Source of the DNA: Metopolophium dirhodum
Lineage: Eukaryota > Arthropoda > Insecta > Hemiptera > Aphididae
NCBI RefSeq assembly: GCF_019925205.1
Contig: NC_083566.1
Span: 30,194,001 to 30,258,000 of the forward strand
Direction of reading: 5' to 3'
DNA length: 64,000 nt
Every line of letters begins with the position of its first letter. The first letter of the stretch is position 1. Positions 11,545 through 24,330 of the stretch are shown here, in pieces. Below the pieces are notes generated by a model. It was given only the letters and a program-made list of their open reading frames with translations, ran no database searches and was not told the DNA's origin. Position numbers and translations under genes: made by a program.

Positions 11545-14500
11545 TCAGCTTATGAACATTTGTGCAACACCATCCACAGTATCATCACATACTTCACAAT
11601 TGTATGGAAGTGAGATTGTACAATCCATGCACCTCCATCCATGTCCACAATATAGGTACACATACCTTGAGCCATTTTGGGCGTCCCTATAAGCCCTCCC
11701 ACAACAAATGCAGTTACTGCCTGTCGGGTCTAAAAGGCTGTTAATGTTGCGTATCCATGAGTCTATTGCAAAAAGTAAATATATTTTTATATTAACCGTT
11801 AAAAGTCAAAACATACCAATATATACCGTTATTAAAACTTGTCAACATAATATTTATATTTAGGGTTCTTGGATATTCTGCCCTGCAGACGGGACATTTG
11901 GACAATCGCCGAGCACACACATCACAACACCACCCGTGTCCACATGGCAGAACAATATTTATACCTACAACGACAGCTCTGCGTTGCCAACAAACAAAAC
12001 AACGATCATATTCCTCGCCTGCTTAAGTATAAAATAAGTTATAGTTAATGTAATATTTTTATTTTTTATATTATTACTTAATTAGTATTAATAATAGTTA
12101 ATAATATTTTGTTTAAACTAATAACAATTTTTACATTAGGAATATAATGTACATAAGACGTGTAACCTAGTATTTGTGGTAATGTCTGATCCTCCAAATT
12201 GATGATGTTCAATTCTTCAGCATCTGTTCCAACCACCACGATCTCAAAATTTTCATCCTCTTAGAATACAAGTATTTTCATATTAATATTGATTTAAACA
12301 ATAAATATTTTGTCTTACCTAAATGTTCATTTTCAGCTGTAAGTGCTTCAACTACTTCAAAATGCACAACTACAGAAAAAGATAAATATTAAATCTGCTT
12401 CATTATAATTTATATTATTTGTAAACATTAATATAATTTGTACCTTCGATTTCTGGTTCCGGTAGAACTTCCATTATGTTGTCTATAAACAAATTTAACA
12501 TTTTAAACATATCTATAAAATTGTTTAATTTATCTTAAAATTTCAGCCATACAAACCTTCCATTGCTTCTTCATTTAATCTCTGATGAGGAGGGAGCCTT
12601 CTGCTAGTATTGGGACGTCCTCGGCGTCTCTGGCCTCTTGCTGCATGTAAAACAGGGGGTCGAACAGCAGATTGTACCCGGGCTTGATGTTTGCCCCTTC
12701 CAGCACCACGCATTATACGTCCTGACTGGCATTGTGGTGGTTGAAGAGGTCTAAGTACCAATGCATTTGGTGGTTGAAGAGGTCTAAGTACCAATGCATT
12801 TGGTGGTTGATCATTTAATTGCTCATCTATTTTTTATTATTTATAATTGTTTAGTAAAAATTAAATTAATAAAAACAAGATAAATTTACCCGTTGGTAAA
12901 TGGCCAATTTGTTGATCCCAGTAACCACTTGCAGAGTGAGCAACTCGTCGAAGGAATGCTGAAATGTCGTATCGGCCATTTCTGACATTTTGAAGTGCAG
13001 CAGTTAGTAATTGGTTATTGGTGTCTCTACTTGTTAATATTGCTCTCCGAACCTACAATAACATTGGAAATAACTACATTGGTAGTCTTAGTAAGTAGTA
13101 TCCTAAAGAACTATAATGCTTAAAACAACTAAGAATTAAGTTTTGTTTTTATTCTTTTCAATATAAACAAAAGTAACTTAACGTATAGTATATTAGATAT
13201 TTTATCATAAATAAACAATATTATTATTATTTTTAAAACTATAATAATTATAATATAATTTTGGTATGTATTGTGTGTGCAATTATACTTTAAAAATAGC
13301 AGCAAGAATGCAAATTGTAATTATTTATTAAAATAACATCCATCTTATGACTAAATAGATTTATATCTACTTAGTTATGATGTAACTTTTGTTATTTTAT
13401 TGAGTAAAAAAATAAACATCAATTTATATTTTATATTATAATCAAATATAATTTATAAAGCACAACAACTATATATATTATAAATACATAATATTTGCTT
13501 AAAGATGTTCCTTTTTTAAATTTTCCATTGAGTAAAATAATCATTTTAAATTCTTTTATTTTGCTTTATACACTTTATTAAATAATAAAAAATATACTTA
13601 ATTTTCATTATAATATAATAATTTGGAAAAAAAATATGGAAATAGTTCCTATTTTTTTAATGACGTAAATTAAAATCTGTTATGTAATTTGACAGAAAAA
13701 ATGCATCTTTTATGTAGGTATATTAAATATTTATTACCTAGTGTTTATATTTATATTTACCTGGTGGCCATTTATAATCTGCTGTGTTTCTCTCCTTACT
13801 CTCCTTTCTACCAATCGTAATCGATCTATAAGTAATGAATTCAGAATTGTTAACCTAATATTTTATACATAAATTAATTAACTAATTATGTTGCAATTTC
13901 TAGTTTGAGTACCATAGAAGGTCCAAATCGGTGGATGTCTGCCAATTGTTGTCTGAATGGTGCTATGGAAGCTTTCAATATAATTATTGGTTCTGATATT
14001 GACACCATATACAGAGAAACCATGTGGTCCAATTGTATTCATCCAATAATTCTGGAAGTAGTGGAAAAGCTCTGTGATATTTTCAGCTACATTCATGTCC
14101 CTGGCTAACCTTTGTACTTCCAAGAACCCACCAAGAATATGGAAATTTTCGGGGTAATCTTCAATTCTCTCTGGTGGCAGGTGTGGCAATGCCATGATCT
14201 ATTGGTAATAAATTTAATTTTTAGCACAATGATAAATTTTTCAAATTAGTCAATTAACATTACCATTCTGACTATAGTTGCTATGTGTGGGTTATTGCGC
14301 ACTAATACCATCAAGTTGTGCGTTTGAATAAATCGCACTATGCACTAAAATAAAAAATAATATTTAATGATGATAATTTAGAATAGTCATCAATCATCAT
14401 ATTTAGTTTAACCTTTAATGTACACATGGCTTAGAACAAAAATAATTTCTGCTAATGTTAAATGTTTAACTTAGTGATTTAATTAAAATGCAATGATCTT

Positions 14501-17500
14501 GTAAAAGAAAAATTAATTTAAACTCAGTTCAAATATAACTGGTGCTATTATTAGGGTTAAGATGTCAATACATTTTACGGTAATGATTAATAAATTACAT
14601 AATATTCAGTGAATCTATCATAGGTATTTTAATGTTTACTTCTTGATATATTTAAAATAAATTACAGTTATATTTTGTTCTAACAAAGAAGTATCAGAAT
14701 TAAAATTTAAAATATTATTAAATGTATTATAATGCGCTGTATTAAATATTTATATTAGGTAGGTATGCATCATTTTATATAGTTTTATTATAGGAATTTA
14801 TAACAGAATTCATTCTGACCTCACTTTGAGTATAACAATATTGTATTATTTTAATATTTTGAGTAAAATCAAAAAAAAAAAAAGCTATTGTAAGGAAGAC
14901 AGTCACTGCAGGAGTAGTTATCAACATAAATATGAATGTAAGTTAGCTGACCTGATTAAAATGAAAGCAGCACCCTATCAACTGACTTTCGGGTAAAACT
15001 CTTCTTGTTGCATTTCTAAGAGCAGTCTCGTAGTCTGTTATGACCTGTAGCCCATGCCAATTTAATAAATCAAAAGAAAGGTCATATCTTAGAAATTGCC
15101 ACAATCTTGAATATACAAGTTCAGTCCTTTGGTTCAGTATTGCATATACTACTGGAATAGACTTACAAAAAACAATAAATTATTATTTTCATTTTCTATT
15201 TTGATCATAATATTTTGGAAATTATTTAACTTCATTAATATGTTTAATGATGAAAATAAAACAATTGTTTTAAGTTTGATTTTCAAAACTGAGAAAGCTA
15301 ATATTTTATACTGATTTAACTATTATATAATTTAAATATTTAACTCAGATTTTATGGTTTTAAATTAATATTTACTATGTTGTCTAGAAGTACATGAATG
15401 GTAACCAATTGTTCCATGTCTCCTGGAATTCTTGGAAGCACAGCAAATGTTCCATCAATAGCTATTACTGATGATCGCCTCATGTATGGTGAATAATTTT
15501 GTAAAAATACAATATTGGCAAAAACCAATCCACCAAACACAGTTTCTTCACCAACTAGGTACTCTAGAGGGCCTTGATAGAATGGACTGGTCATGTTGTC
15601 ATCAAATAGTGACATTAAACCCCGCCATCTCTGAGATACAATCGTATCGCCCATTACTGCTAATGAAGCTGGTACTGGGGGGTTGTATCTTTTTCGGATA
15701 CTCCGCATCATATTTAATGCAGAATCCACGGTAGTGAGCATTGCTGCATTTGGGTATCTGCCAATATTATTGAAAAGGTTAGTTGTATTAAGTATTTCAT
15801 TATAAGCAGTAAAATTATGTTGAAATTTTTATAATACTTTTAGTATGTTATCTTACCTTCTAGATTCTTCCTCATATATCACTCTGGGTGATGTGCTCTC
15901 AGCCGAAACTCTGCTTCTTAGAGCTGCCAAAAATTTTCCAATCTCAACATCATGCCCGGGCCTATGGGTATGCATACTATACATATCAATTGGTGCATTT
16001 TCTGGCTCCAGATCCATCGAGGCTGTTGCACGGCAACCCCGTTCGTACCTTGTGCATCTTAGCTGTCTAAACAATTTTAGTATTACACTAATTAATTAAG
16101 AATAAAAAAAAAATGACTTAGAATTCAGATCATTTACAAAACACTATTTCTAACCTTCTATTGGTGGAGGTATGGTTTTGAACGTATGTATAACCGTTAG
16201 CAGCTAAATATACTAAATTTCCTCGAATACCAGGCACTCTTCTTGACGGATTGTTCTCATTGCCTCCTACAACATCTAAAATATTTCCAACTAATGGAGA
16301 TCTAGATCGAGACCTTCGTTCACGATGATCATCTAAATGAATAAAAAAACATTCTAAAATGCCTTTTATATTGGAGGCTGATTTTGTATTTTAATAATTG
16401 TAATTGATTGTTATGTAATTTTAAATTAGCTAATGTATTTTTTAATAAATAAAATGTAACCGTTATTTTAGGTAATTTATAAAATCAAATGTTTCCAGCT
16501 TATTCAGTCATTGGTTCCAAAAACACTTAAAAAGTTGAAACTATTGTATGCACATTGTATACACAATACACTTTGCATTGTTTTCCAAATCTAGCTACTG
16601 TGCTACACGATACTAATTTTATAACATACACAAATAGAATAAGAAGTGTTTCATTTTGCGTTTTTTGACTATTTTAAATTTTAAGGTAATTTTAGTATTT
16701 TTGGGGGATTTTGAAGTTTTTCTTAAATTTGAATTTTAAATTTTATTTTACAACTTGTAAACGCTTTTACATGATTTTTTACACGTAAATTTTAGGTACA
16801 TGTTAAATTTAATTAACAATACCTATATACAGATAAATAAATATTATATGATCTAAACTTATAAAAAAAAAAAGAAATAATTAATTTTTAAGATTTGAGA
16901 GTTTAAAACAATCAGTTCTATCTGAAAAACTTATTACAATTCTTTAAAAGTTTAAAATGCATATTATTATTTATACCAAATTTATATTAGAATTTATATC
17001 GATATTATAAAAATCAAAATAATATAGTGAATTATTCAGAATATATTCACAGTTTTTTCAGTGTATTCAAATCCCCGCCCTAATAAGCATTATGATAATT
17101 GATCCAGAAAAAGCCAAGGTGGGGAACTGTCCTTACTGCCTCCCTACGGTCGCCTTGCTCAGTCTGAATGTGTGATAGAATATGCTGTTTATTTGTTTAA
17201 AAAACGACTTTGTAGGCACACTATACAGCGGTGTTTAGAGATTTTTCGAAAGCATAATAATATTATTATGTAACTCGCTAAAATATTACTCTCCTTGGCA
17301 GTCCTTGCTGTGTTTTTACAAAAAAATATTTATCTCTACACTCAACATTTTAATATAATATCTAAGTCGTGGAAGAAGTTTTCCTGAAAAGTACTTGTAA
17401 TTAACAAAATGTTGACTTTTATATAGGTAGGTAATATATAAATGTTTTGCTCCTTAAAAATAGCTGTACGCATAATATTATGATAAATTTAAAAAACGAG

Positions 17501-17571
17501 CATTAAATAAAAAATATTGTTATAATATAAGGTATGTAAATATTTTTTTACTTACCATCAAATTGGTCCAT
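11545..17571 (-). CDS. FLYWCH-MULE transposase with two RING fingers (copy A)
   Basis: This is the mirror image of the gene at 56543-62569; each exon there at position x lies here at 74114-x. The translated blocks I compared are identical residue for residue between the copies. The first exon is at 17556-17571 and encodes MDQFD; the last is at 11545-11762. The protein has an N-terminal FLYWCH zinc finger, a MULE-family DDE core and two CGHGW-type RING-like fingers. MULE transposases cut and paste DNA in the nucleus by binding element ends through the zinc finger. No stop or frameshift was seen in the exons, so the gene may be active. The function of the RING fingers is unknown; ubiquitin ligase activity would be inference. 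Confidence 0.8.
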
Positions 17572-19490
17572 GCTGTACAATTTGGATCGAAATAATATTT
17601 TAAGAAAATACTGTACGTGTCAGTACCTAGGTACTTAAACTTTGATATTTTACAAATTAAGTATAACTCTAGCAACGCTAACACTAACCGTCTAAGACTA
17701 AACAATATGGTTTAACGTCTTACAATATAACTAAGATAATTTCCTTGTGCAAACTTAATTGTTGATCTTGATTGGCTGTTCAAAATACTGCTAAAATTGT
17801 TATCGAATTACCTAACCCGTTATTAAGTTCACAGAATAATTTGGCTCATTGCTAATGCGGGTACTTATCGAATGACTCCTTAAAATCTCCTGAAACGTTA
17901 TAGATATTCATCGGAAAACTTATCTACTTATATATCAAGAATTACCTATACTTTTATAACCAGTAAATGTACACATTTTAGAAGTGCGTATAAGAATAAT
18001 ACCTGTTTCGATTTTCTACCTACATTTTTGAGTACCTACTCAAATGTCCGCAAGTCTCCAATACCTAAGTTTTACTTTTAGATTCTGAGCGAAGCGATTT
18101 TTTTGTGTCTGTCATCACGTTTTAGGACAGTAAAAGTGCTTAGATTTACTTCAATAGTACCTTTTCTGATAGGAAAGTGAATCTAGTTGGTACTTTGGGG
18201 GGTCAAAAGTAAACATTTTCCAGTAGTTTTCAAAAGTACCGTGAAAAACAAATGGAAAATTAAGGAAAAAACGGGAATTTTTACGCAACATTGATTTTTG
18301 ACAAAATCGATTTTGGTTTTTGGTGTAACTCTAAAAAAAAATAAATACATGAAATTTTGACTGAATGTTCATATAAGCAGTTTCTATACACCATCCCGTT
18401 TTCAAAATATTTTGAGCTGTTTACAGACATTTTCAATTACCAATATTTTTAGTTTTTTTGTCTATAAATATCAATAAAATTTTATCTACTGTTTAAAAAT
18501 TCTTGAAAATTTAATAGAATGCTCATAATATATTGTTTCAGAGGCAGATGAAAAATCTGTTTTTTTTCTAAGCATTTAAAGTTTAAATTTTGATAAAATA
18601 CGTAAAAATGACGAAAATTTGCAAATTATTTTGAGTTAGAAATTCATAAAAATTTTTCTTTTTAAATCTAAGAGTTTAAAATGTAACACGAGATTTAACA
18701 TAAGTTTTTCTACTTTTATCAAAAATAAAATATCTAAAAGCAAGTAAAAATAAATTTTTATGAGCGTTTTAAGTTCATAATGTTACATAATTGGATATTC
18801 ACTCAATTTCTCATGTAGCGTTTTTCTTATTTGGTTGTAATTCAAAAACGAATAATTTTAGATGCATGAAAATTTCACTGGATGTTTATATTTTCATTTT
18901 CTATACACCATACAATTTTGAAAATATTTTGATAGGTTTTGAGCTGTTTACAGACATTTTCAGTTTTCAATTTTTTTAGTTTTTATTTTTATAATTGTCA
19001 ATAAAACTTAATTTGGTCGGCCAAAAAGTCTGAAAATTTAATACAAGCTTTCTAATATATTGTTACAATATCAGTTGAAAAATTTTAAAAATACATAGGC
19101 ACGATTTTTTTTTATAAACATTTAAAGTTCGAATTTTGACAAAATTTGTCAACATCTCGAAAATTATCAATCATTGGAATTAAAAAACTATAAAATGTTC
19201 AGTTTTTATAACTAAGGGTTGAAAATTTAAAACAAAGATTCTCATAAATAATTCATACTGTAACCAAAAAATCTAAAAAATATATCAACACATTTATTTT
19301 TTACAGACATTTTAATTTCAAATTTAGACAAATTTTCATATTTAAACCAAGAATAATGATTTTAGTTATTTTGTTATAATTTAAAAATATTATTTGTTGG
19401 TATATGAAACTTTTAGAGTATATTGTTTTAATTGTATATGCACGCAATGTCATTTTAAAATGTAATTTTTTTGGGAAAAATGAAATTAAC

Positions 19491-20086
19491 CAGGGGCGCC
19501 GGAACAATGGGGGCAGTGGGGGCAATTGCCCCCACAAGATAAATACTGTGGGGGCAAGGCCCCCACGACTTCATGGCCTAATTATATTTACATTTAGCCC
19601 ACAATAGTACAATACCTGCATTATACACAATACCTGCAGCATCAGCCACACCAGAAAGGTCATTTAGTGGGCTCAAGCGTTTAAAAACCTATACACGTTC
19701 AACTATGAGTCAAAAGCGTTTGACTCATTTGTTACTACTACACTTAAACCAAACTATTTTGTATGAAATTTCCTTGGATGATATCCTAAAAGAGTTCATT
19801 AGCCGTACAGCAGAGAGAAAAAGTGTATTTGGTAAAATGTAAATTATTCATTAAAATTTGAACTGTATATTTTATTTATTATTATTGTATAATAAAATAT
19901 AGTTATGGGATTTTTGATTAAAGATTGTACAACAAAGAAACTGTGTATGTGAAAAAGTTAATTACAACTGTAATTTGTATTGTTAATAAATTTATATTAA
20001 ACACCACTATTTTTGCTCCTATACCCTCTAGAATAAAGTTTGAAATATTTTGCCCCCACAGCAAAAAAATCGTTCCGGCGCCCCTG
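19491..20086 (+). mobile_element. Internally deleted hAT element, 596 bp (copy A)
   Basis: The terminal inverted repeats read CAGGGGCGCCGGAAC and GTTCCGGCGCCCCTG. The element is flanked on both sides by the 8-bp direct repeat AAATTAAC (19483-19490 and 20087-20094), the hallmark of hAT insertion. Only the C-terminal end of the transposase gene remains inside. It sits inside the GATTCTGAGCGAAG element and is therefore younger than it. Confidence 0.9.
19630..19842 (+). pseudogene. hAT transposase C-terminal dimerisation fragment
   Basis: The frame reads PAASATPERSFSGLKRLK and runs to FGKM followed by TAA, about 70 codons. ERSFSGLKRLKTY and LLLLHLNQ are typical of the hAT C-terminal dimerisation domain as found in ZMYM1-like transposase genes. 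The catalytic core and zinc finger are missing. With no start codon or upstream exons it is a remnant carried by the deleted hAT element. Confidence 0.8.
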
Positions 20087-20569
20087 AAATTAACCAATTT
20101 ATAGTAAATACTAATGACTAATACTAAAATTAATTACTTTATTCACAATAATATCATCAAATACATTTAATAAGATATTATAGACTGACTGACCGTCTTC
20201 GCTCAGAATCGTTTTTCTTATTCAATGATATTATATCATTGGATTCAAATTTAACACAATCCATTACATTGACTCACTTGTAACCTACTGTACAGCAGAG
20301 CGACATCCACTTACCCGCCTTTTTTTTTTATATACATTGACGATTTTTAAACATGTGTAGGAACTAACAAGTTCAAATGGTAGTATAGGTGCTTATTTAT
20401 TCAAACGTTCGATAGCGTTAATAGTATACTATAATTGTACACTGTAGTAGTGTAGTTAATAATAATTAAATATTATTATAACCAATATAACCAGAAATAT
20501 TATTAGGTATATAATACAAATATATAATAATATTATTTTAAATATATATAATATTTAATATTATATTTT

Positions 20570-20613
20570 TCACGGCCCGCTTGTGGGCCGCGGCCCAAAG
20601 GTTGGGAACCGCT
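20570..20613. repeat. hAT-like element terminus (copy A)
   Basis: The words GGGCCGCGGCCCAAAGG and GTTGGGAACCGCTG resemble the end of widespread hAT-type elements. Only one end was found, so this is a fragment or a solo terminus. It is mirrored at 53501-53544. Confidence 0.45.
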
Positions 20614-21542
20614 GGGCCCTATACTATATATAACCACAAATTTGAAACGGCTATTAGTTCTAAAATAATGGTTTCTGTAAAACGGTTTTCATACCATCGT
20701 TTTAAGCATAAAAACAAATCGTTTTATAAAAAATAAAAAATCGTGAGCTGTACGGGAGAGTACATTTTTAAATTTTAGTTAAACTTCTTCAAACTATTCT
20801 ACAACATAACATATAAATATTAATAGAATATTGACTTCTTCACTTCAATTATATTAACACAAAACTATTTAATTTTTACTTTTATTAAACATAATTTATT
20901 TCAATGATTTCCATATATTATATTCTGTACATTTGTAAGTACAGTTTTTTTTTTAAACTTTTTTTACTTACAATCTATACATACGTACGTGGGGTGACAT
21001 AAAATAACATTAATTACGGAATAGGAAGGCTCCCAGCAGGGCCACCTGATCAGAAGTAAAATACAGTTAAACAAAAAAATATAAAAATATAAAACTAATT
21101 GTTTTAAACAATGATAATAGGTGCCTATATAGGTATAAAAATTAATATTAATAACAAAAGGCCAAAAGGGTTATATAATAAGGATTTAATACAAATTATT
21201 ATAGTTTAAGCTAAACAGTTAAATAATACACAAATGTTGTATTGTTGTTTCATGCATAGAAATTCAAACATATGTAACACGTCACGTAGGTATATATAGG
21301 TAACTAGTGTATACACTATACCTATCGTGAAGTGAAATCTAGAATTTTTATCCACCCACCCACCAAAACTTTACAGCCATCGAATATGGTTTAAAAACAC
21401 ACACAACTTTTTTTGTTAATATTATTTTATTTGAGTTTCTACATGATTCTCACTTATACCCACCCATTAAGAATTGAAGCGATCGCTTCACATGATATAT
21501 GAGTTCGGTGCCACTGATTCAAGTAATTGTATCAAGTAATAC
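20614..21542. other. Unassigned sequence inside copy A
   Basis: AT-rich sequence between older repeats. No coding frame or complete repeat was recognised. It is identical in layout to the mirror stretch in copy B. Confidence 0.4.
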
Positions 21543-21592
21543 TATCATTGATTATAAATTAGTATTTAAACTAGTATTTATAATCAATGATA
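21543..21592. repeat. Perfect 17-bp-arm hairpin (copy A)
   Basis: The arms TATCATTGATTATAAAT and ATTTATAATCAATGATA are exact inverted repeats separated by 16 bp. A further single copy of the second arm is at 23142-23158, just outside the inner limit of copy A. The mirror copy is at 52522-52571. Confidence 0.7.
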
Positions 21593-22903
21593 CTATTTAA
21601 GAAATGTCCTGTGGTAATACAGACTTCTGTTTTTAAAATGAAAACTGTGTAAACCCCCCCCCTTTTACTGTAAATTATTTAGTGGATATTTTTTTTAGGT
21701 ACCTATACCAAATTAAAAATTCGAATGAGTAGTTTCTGAGTGGTTATTAAAATATTTGTACTGAGGATAATAATATAGTCCTAAATCAAAGTCACCAGGT
21801 TTTTATCTTACCTATAAAAATAATTTTATTCGACTAAACGGTTTAAATGATAATTACCCACACAGACTATTTTTTTTTTTTTTTTATCAAAATAATTACC
21901 TTCGCCCAAACGACCACCGCCAAATAATATTGGGCTTACATAGCCCGTAAATAAATAATCAATAATAATTTTATAAATAATAATAATATAATATAATAAA
22001 ATATGTTAATAGTCAATAAATTTAATGTTAATATAACGTAAGTACCTATATGTTCAAGAATAAAAAAATAATCAAATTTAAAATAAACAGTAAAGTAGGT
22101 ACTTATGGCTATTTTAGAAGAAACAAGAAAACACTTAAAATATATTATGTAAATAGGTTATGACGTTATGCGTATGAAAATTGATAATATATATTATTAT
22201 CATGGATGTATATTGTATATCCATAGGTGCCATTTCTTTTTTTGACTTTGAGGTGCTTTACATATTTAAATGAATCAGACCATTGGGGGGGGGGGGGGGC
22301 TCTGTCGCTGTTCAAATGGGGAATGGTAAACTCCTACAAATGTAGTGTTAACTCCTACAAAAGATAGTGTTAACTACTACAAAATACAGTGTTAACTCCT
22401 ACAAAAAATTAATACCGCTCGTATTGCTAAAAAAATAACATTCAGGTAGGTATGGTACATATTATTGTTATTATATTATATTATTTATATTAGAATTGTA
22501 ACCGTCGAACTGCAAATTTATAAAAAAATCACTATTGTGTATTGGCTATATTATTGTAAAAAAATTTAAATATTATCAGTAGCCAGTAGGTTACCTGGTT
22601 ACCTAATGTATTGTGATTAGTAGGCAATTCATAATTTGTAAAACTATATTACTATAATATTATTAAACCTACTTTATGCTTGGTGGCCTGTGAGTGAATC
22701 CGATATCTAATCACGTGAATAATGAATCATTGTTTTAACTTAAGAAAATAATTTCTAAAAAATCGTTTTTTGGATTATGCAGATTAGATACCTAACTAAT
22801 GAAGGATTTAATACTTCAATAATCAATTCAAATACAAGTTTTGGAGAGGCTAAGGCCCTCCAAGTCACCCCCCAAATTGCGCCTATGTGCATATCTAAAA
22901 CCG

Positions 22904-23089
22904 TGGTTATTATTTCGTAGTTGTATATTTTCGGAACAACTGATATTCGTAGCAATATTTTCGGAGTAATATCATTATCGGAATTATGATTGTTCGTGGT
23001 ATCATCATTTTCAGCAGCCATATTCGGAGTAACTGATATTCGTAGTAATTTATTCGGAGTAGTACTATATTCGGAGTAATCACTTTTCG
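22904..23089 (-). repeat. Inner CGAA array, two 93-bp units (copy A)
   Basis: This is the mirror of 50867-51052. Five CGAA-type motifs per unit are spaced at 16, 17, 14 and 16 bp, and the whole pattern repeats after 93 bp. It lies within 20 bp of the sharp inner limit of the inverted arm, so it probably marks the transposon end. The 88-codon open frame over this array has no recognised domain and is not annotated as a gene. Confidence 0.75.
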
Positions 23090-24330
23090 TGGCTATGGTG
23101 TTAGCCCGAATCTATCTAGTCCGTGATATCAAGACTATAGTATTTATAATCAATGATAATATCTATGACCCTATGGGTCTGATACTATGATTGGTAATAT
23201 TGGTATGCAAATTGCAAATATAAAATATAAATTCATTCCGGTAAGACGTATATGAATTTACGTCGTGCTTGCTATAATTGACGACAGTTGAAACTTGATA
23301 AATATTTTTAAAAAATTAATAATAATACGGTTAATGGGGCGCTTTAACCGGTTAGCCACCCCCTCCCCTCATTCTGAGCGGAGACCATGATATTACCAAG
23401 TATTTGATGATTGGGAATTTTGAATTTTGACCTCCTAATGTACCAACTAGATTCACTTTCCAATCGAACAAGATACTGTTGAAGAAAATTGAAGTTACAT
23501 AATATATACATGATATATCTAATATTTGATATAACTATTCTCATAAAATGTTTGTGTTTCTACTAAAAAGGTTCAATAAAAAAAAAAAAAACCTTACGTA
23601 AAACAATAAAACTCGCTTTTTCATATGATTTATCAACTTTTGGTGTTTCAAACAGGGGGTGCTAAATTAACCCCCCTAGACGCGCCTGTGAAGATCGCTA
23701 TCTATCTCATACCATTTAAACCTGAACTAGCGTAGATACAGCGCTATGTTTTTGGACAGCTCAATTATAGCGTCTCTACTCTATTCAGAATAAAACTACA
23801 CCAAGCGGCCACGGTAAAAACCGGTTTTGCTACGTCTATCTGGTGTGCTCTTATTCTGAATAGACTATAGTTAGAATTTTGATAAAATTTGTAAAAACCA
23901 CGAAAATTTGAAAATTATTTTGAATTGTAAATTCGTAAAAATGTTTCTTTTTATATCCAAGATTTTAAATTTGAATACATTAATTTAACAAGCTTGTCTA
24001 TCTTAATCAAAAATAAAAAATATTTAGAGGAAAGTAAAATTAAATTTTTATAAGCGTTTAAAGTACAAATATTTACAACATTGGAGGATACTCGAATCTT
24101 ATGGAGTGATTTTCTTATTTTATTACAATTCAAAAACAAATAACTGTAGATGCAAGAAAATTTCACTGAATGTTTATTTTATCATTTCTTATACATAATA
24201 AAATTTTCAAAATATTTTGACTTGTTTTGAGCTGTTTACGGACAATTTCATATTTCAATTTTTTAATTTTTTTTTTTCTATGAATATCAATAGTCTTATC
24301 TGTTGGGCCAAAAAGTGTAAAAATGTAATA

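Larger units (their letters stand above)
18081..20210. mobile_element. Non-coding element with GATTCTGAGCGAAG ends (copy A)
   Basis: The element is bounded by GATTCTGAGCGAAGCG on the left and CTTCGCTCAGAATC on the right, a 14-bp perfect terminal inverted repeat. Inside it has repeated AT-rich modules (GAGCTGTTTACAGACATTTTC occurs in two versions near 18420 and 18945) and no coding frame. A small hAT element is inserted at 19491-20086. Other copies are at 1-334 and 23370-25930. The family assignment is unknown and target duplications are unclear. Confidence 0.65.
9590..23108 (-). mobile_element. Copy A of a ~13.5-kb MULE-type transposon
   Basis: From 10114 to 23108 this segment is the reverse complement of 50848-64000. 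The inner limit is sharp: both copies share sequence up to GTTAGCCCG and then differ completely. The outer limit cannot be read from the pair because the window ends first. An array of CGAA motifs at 9651-9863, in inverted orientation to the array at the inner end, suggests the outer end lies near 9.47-9.6 kb. The cargo is one FLYWCH-MULE-RING gene plus nested older repeats. No clear target duplication was found. The alternative is a large inverted segmental duplication. Confidence 0.6.

Noticed and set aside
12720..12805. Direct 33-bp repeats that might suggest a CRISPR-like array
   Set aside because: They are head-to-tail without spacers and encode part of the transposase in a eukaryotic genome.
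22755..23021. 88-codon open frame, repeated at 50935-51201
   Set aside because: It lies over the CGAA array, has no recognised domain, and is present twice only because the arms are duplicated.
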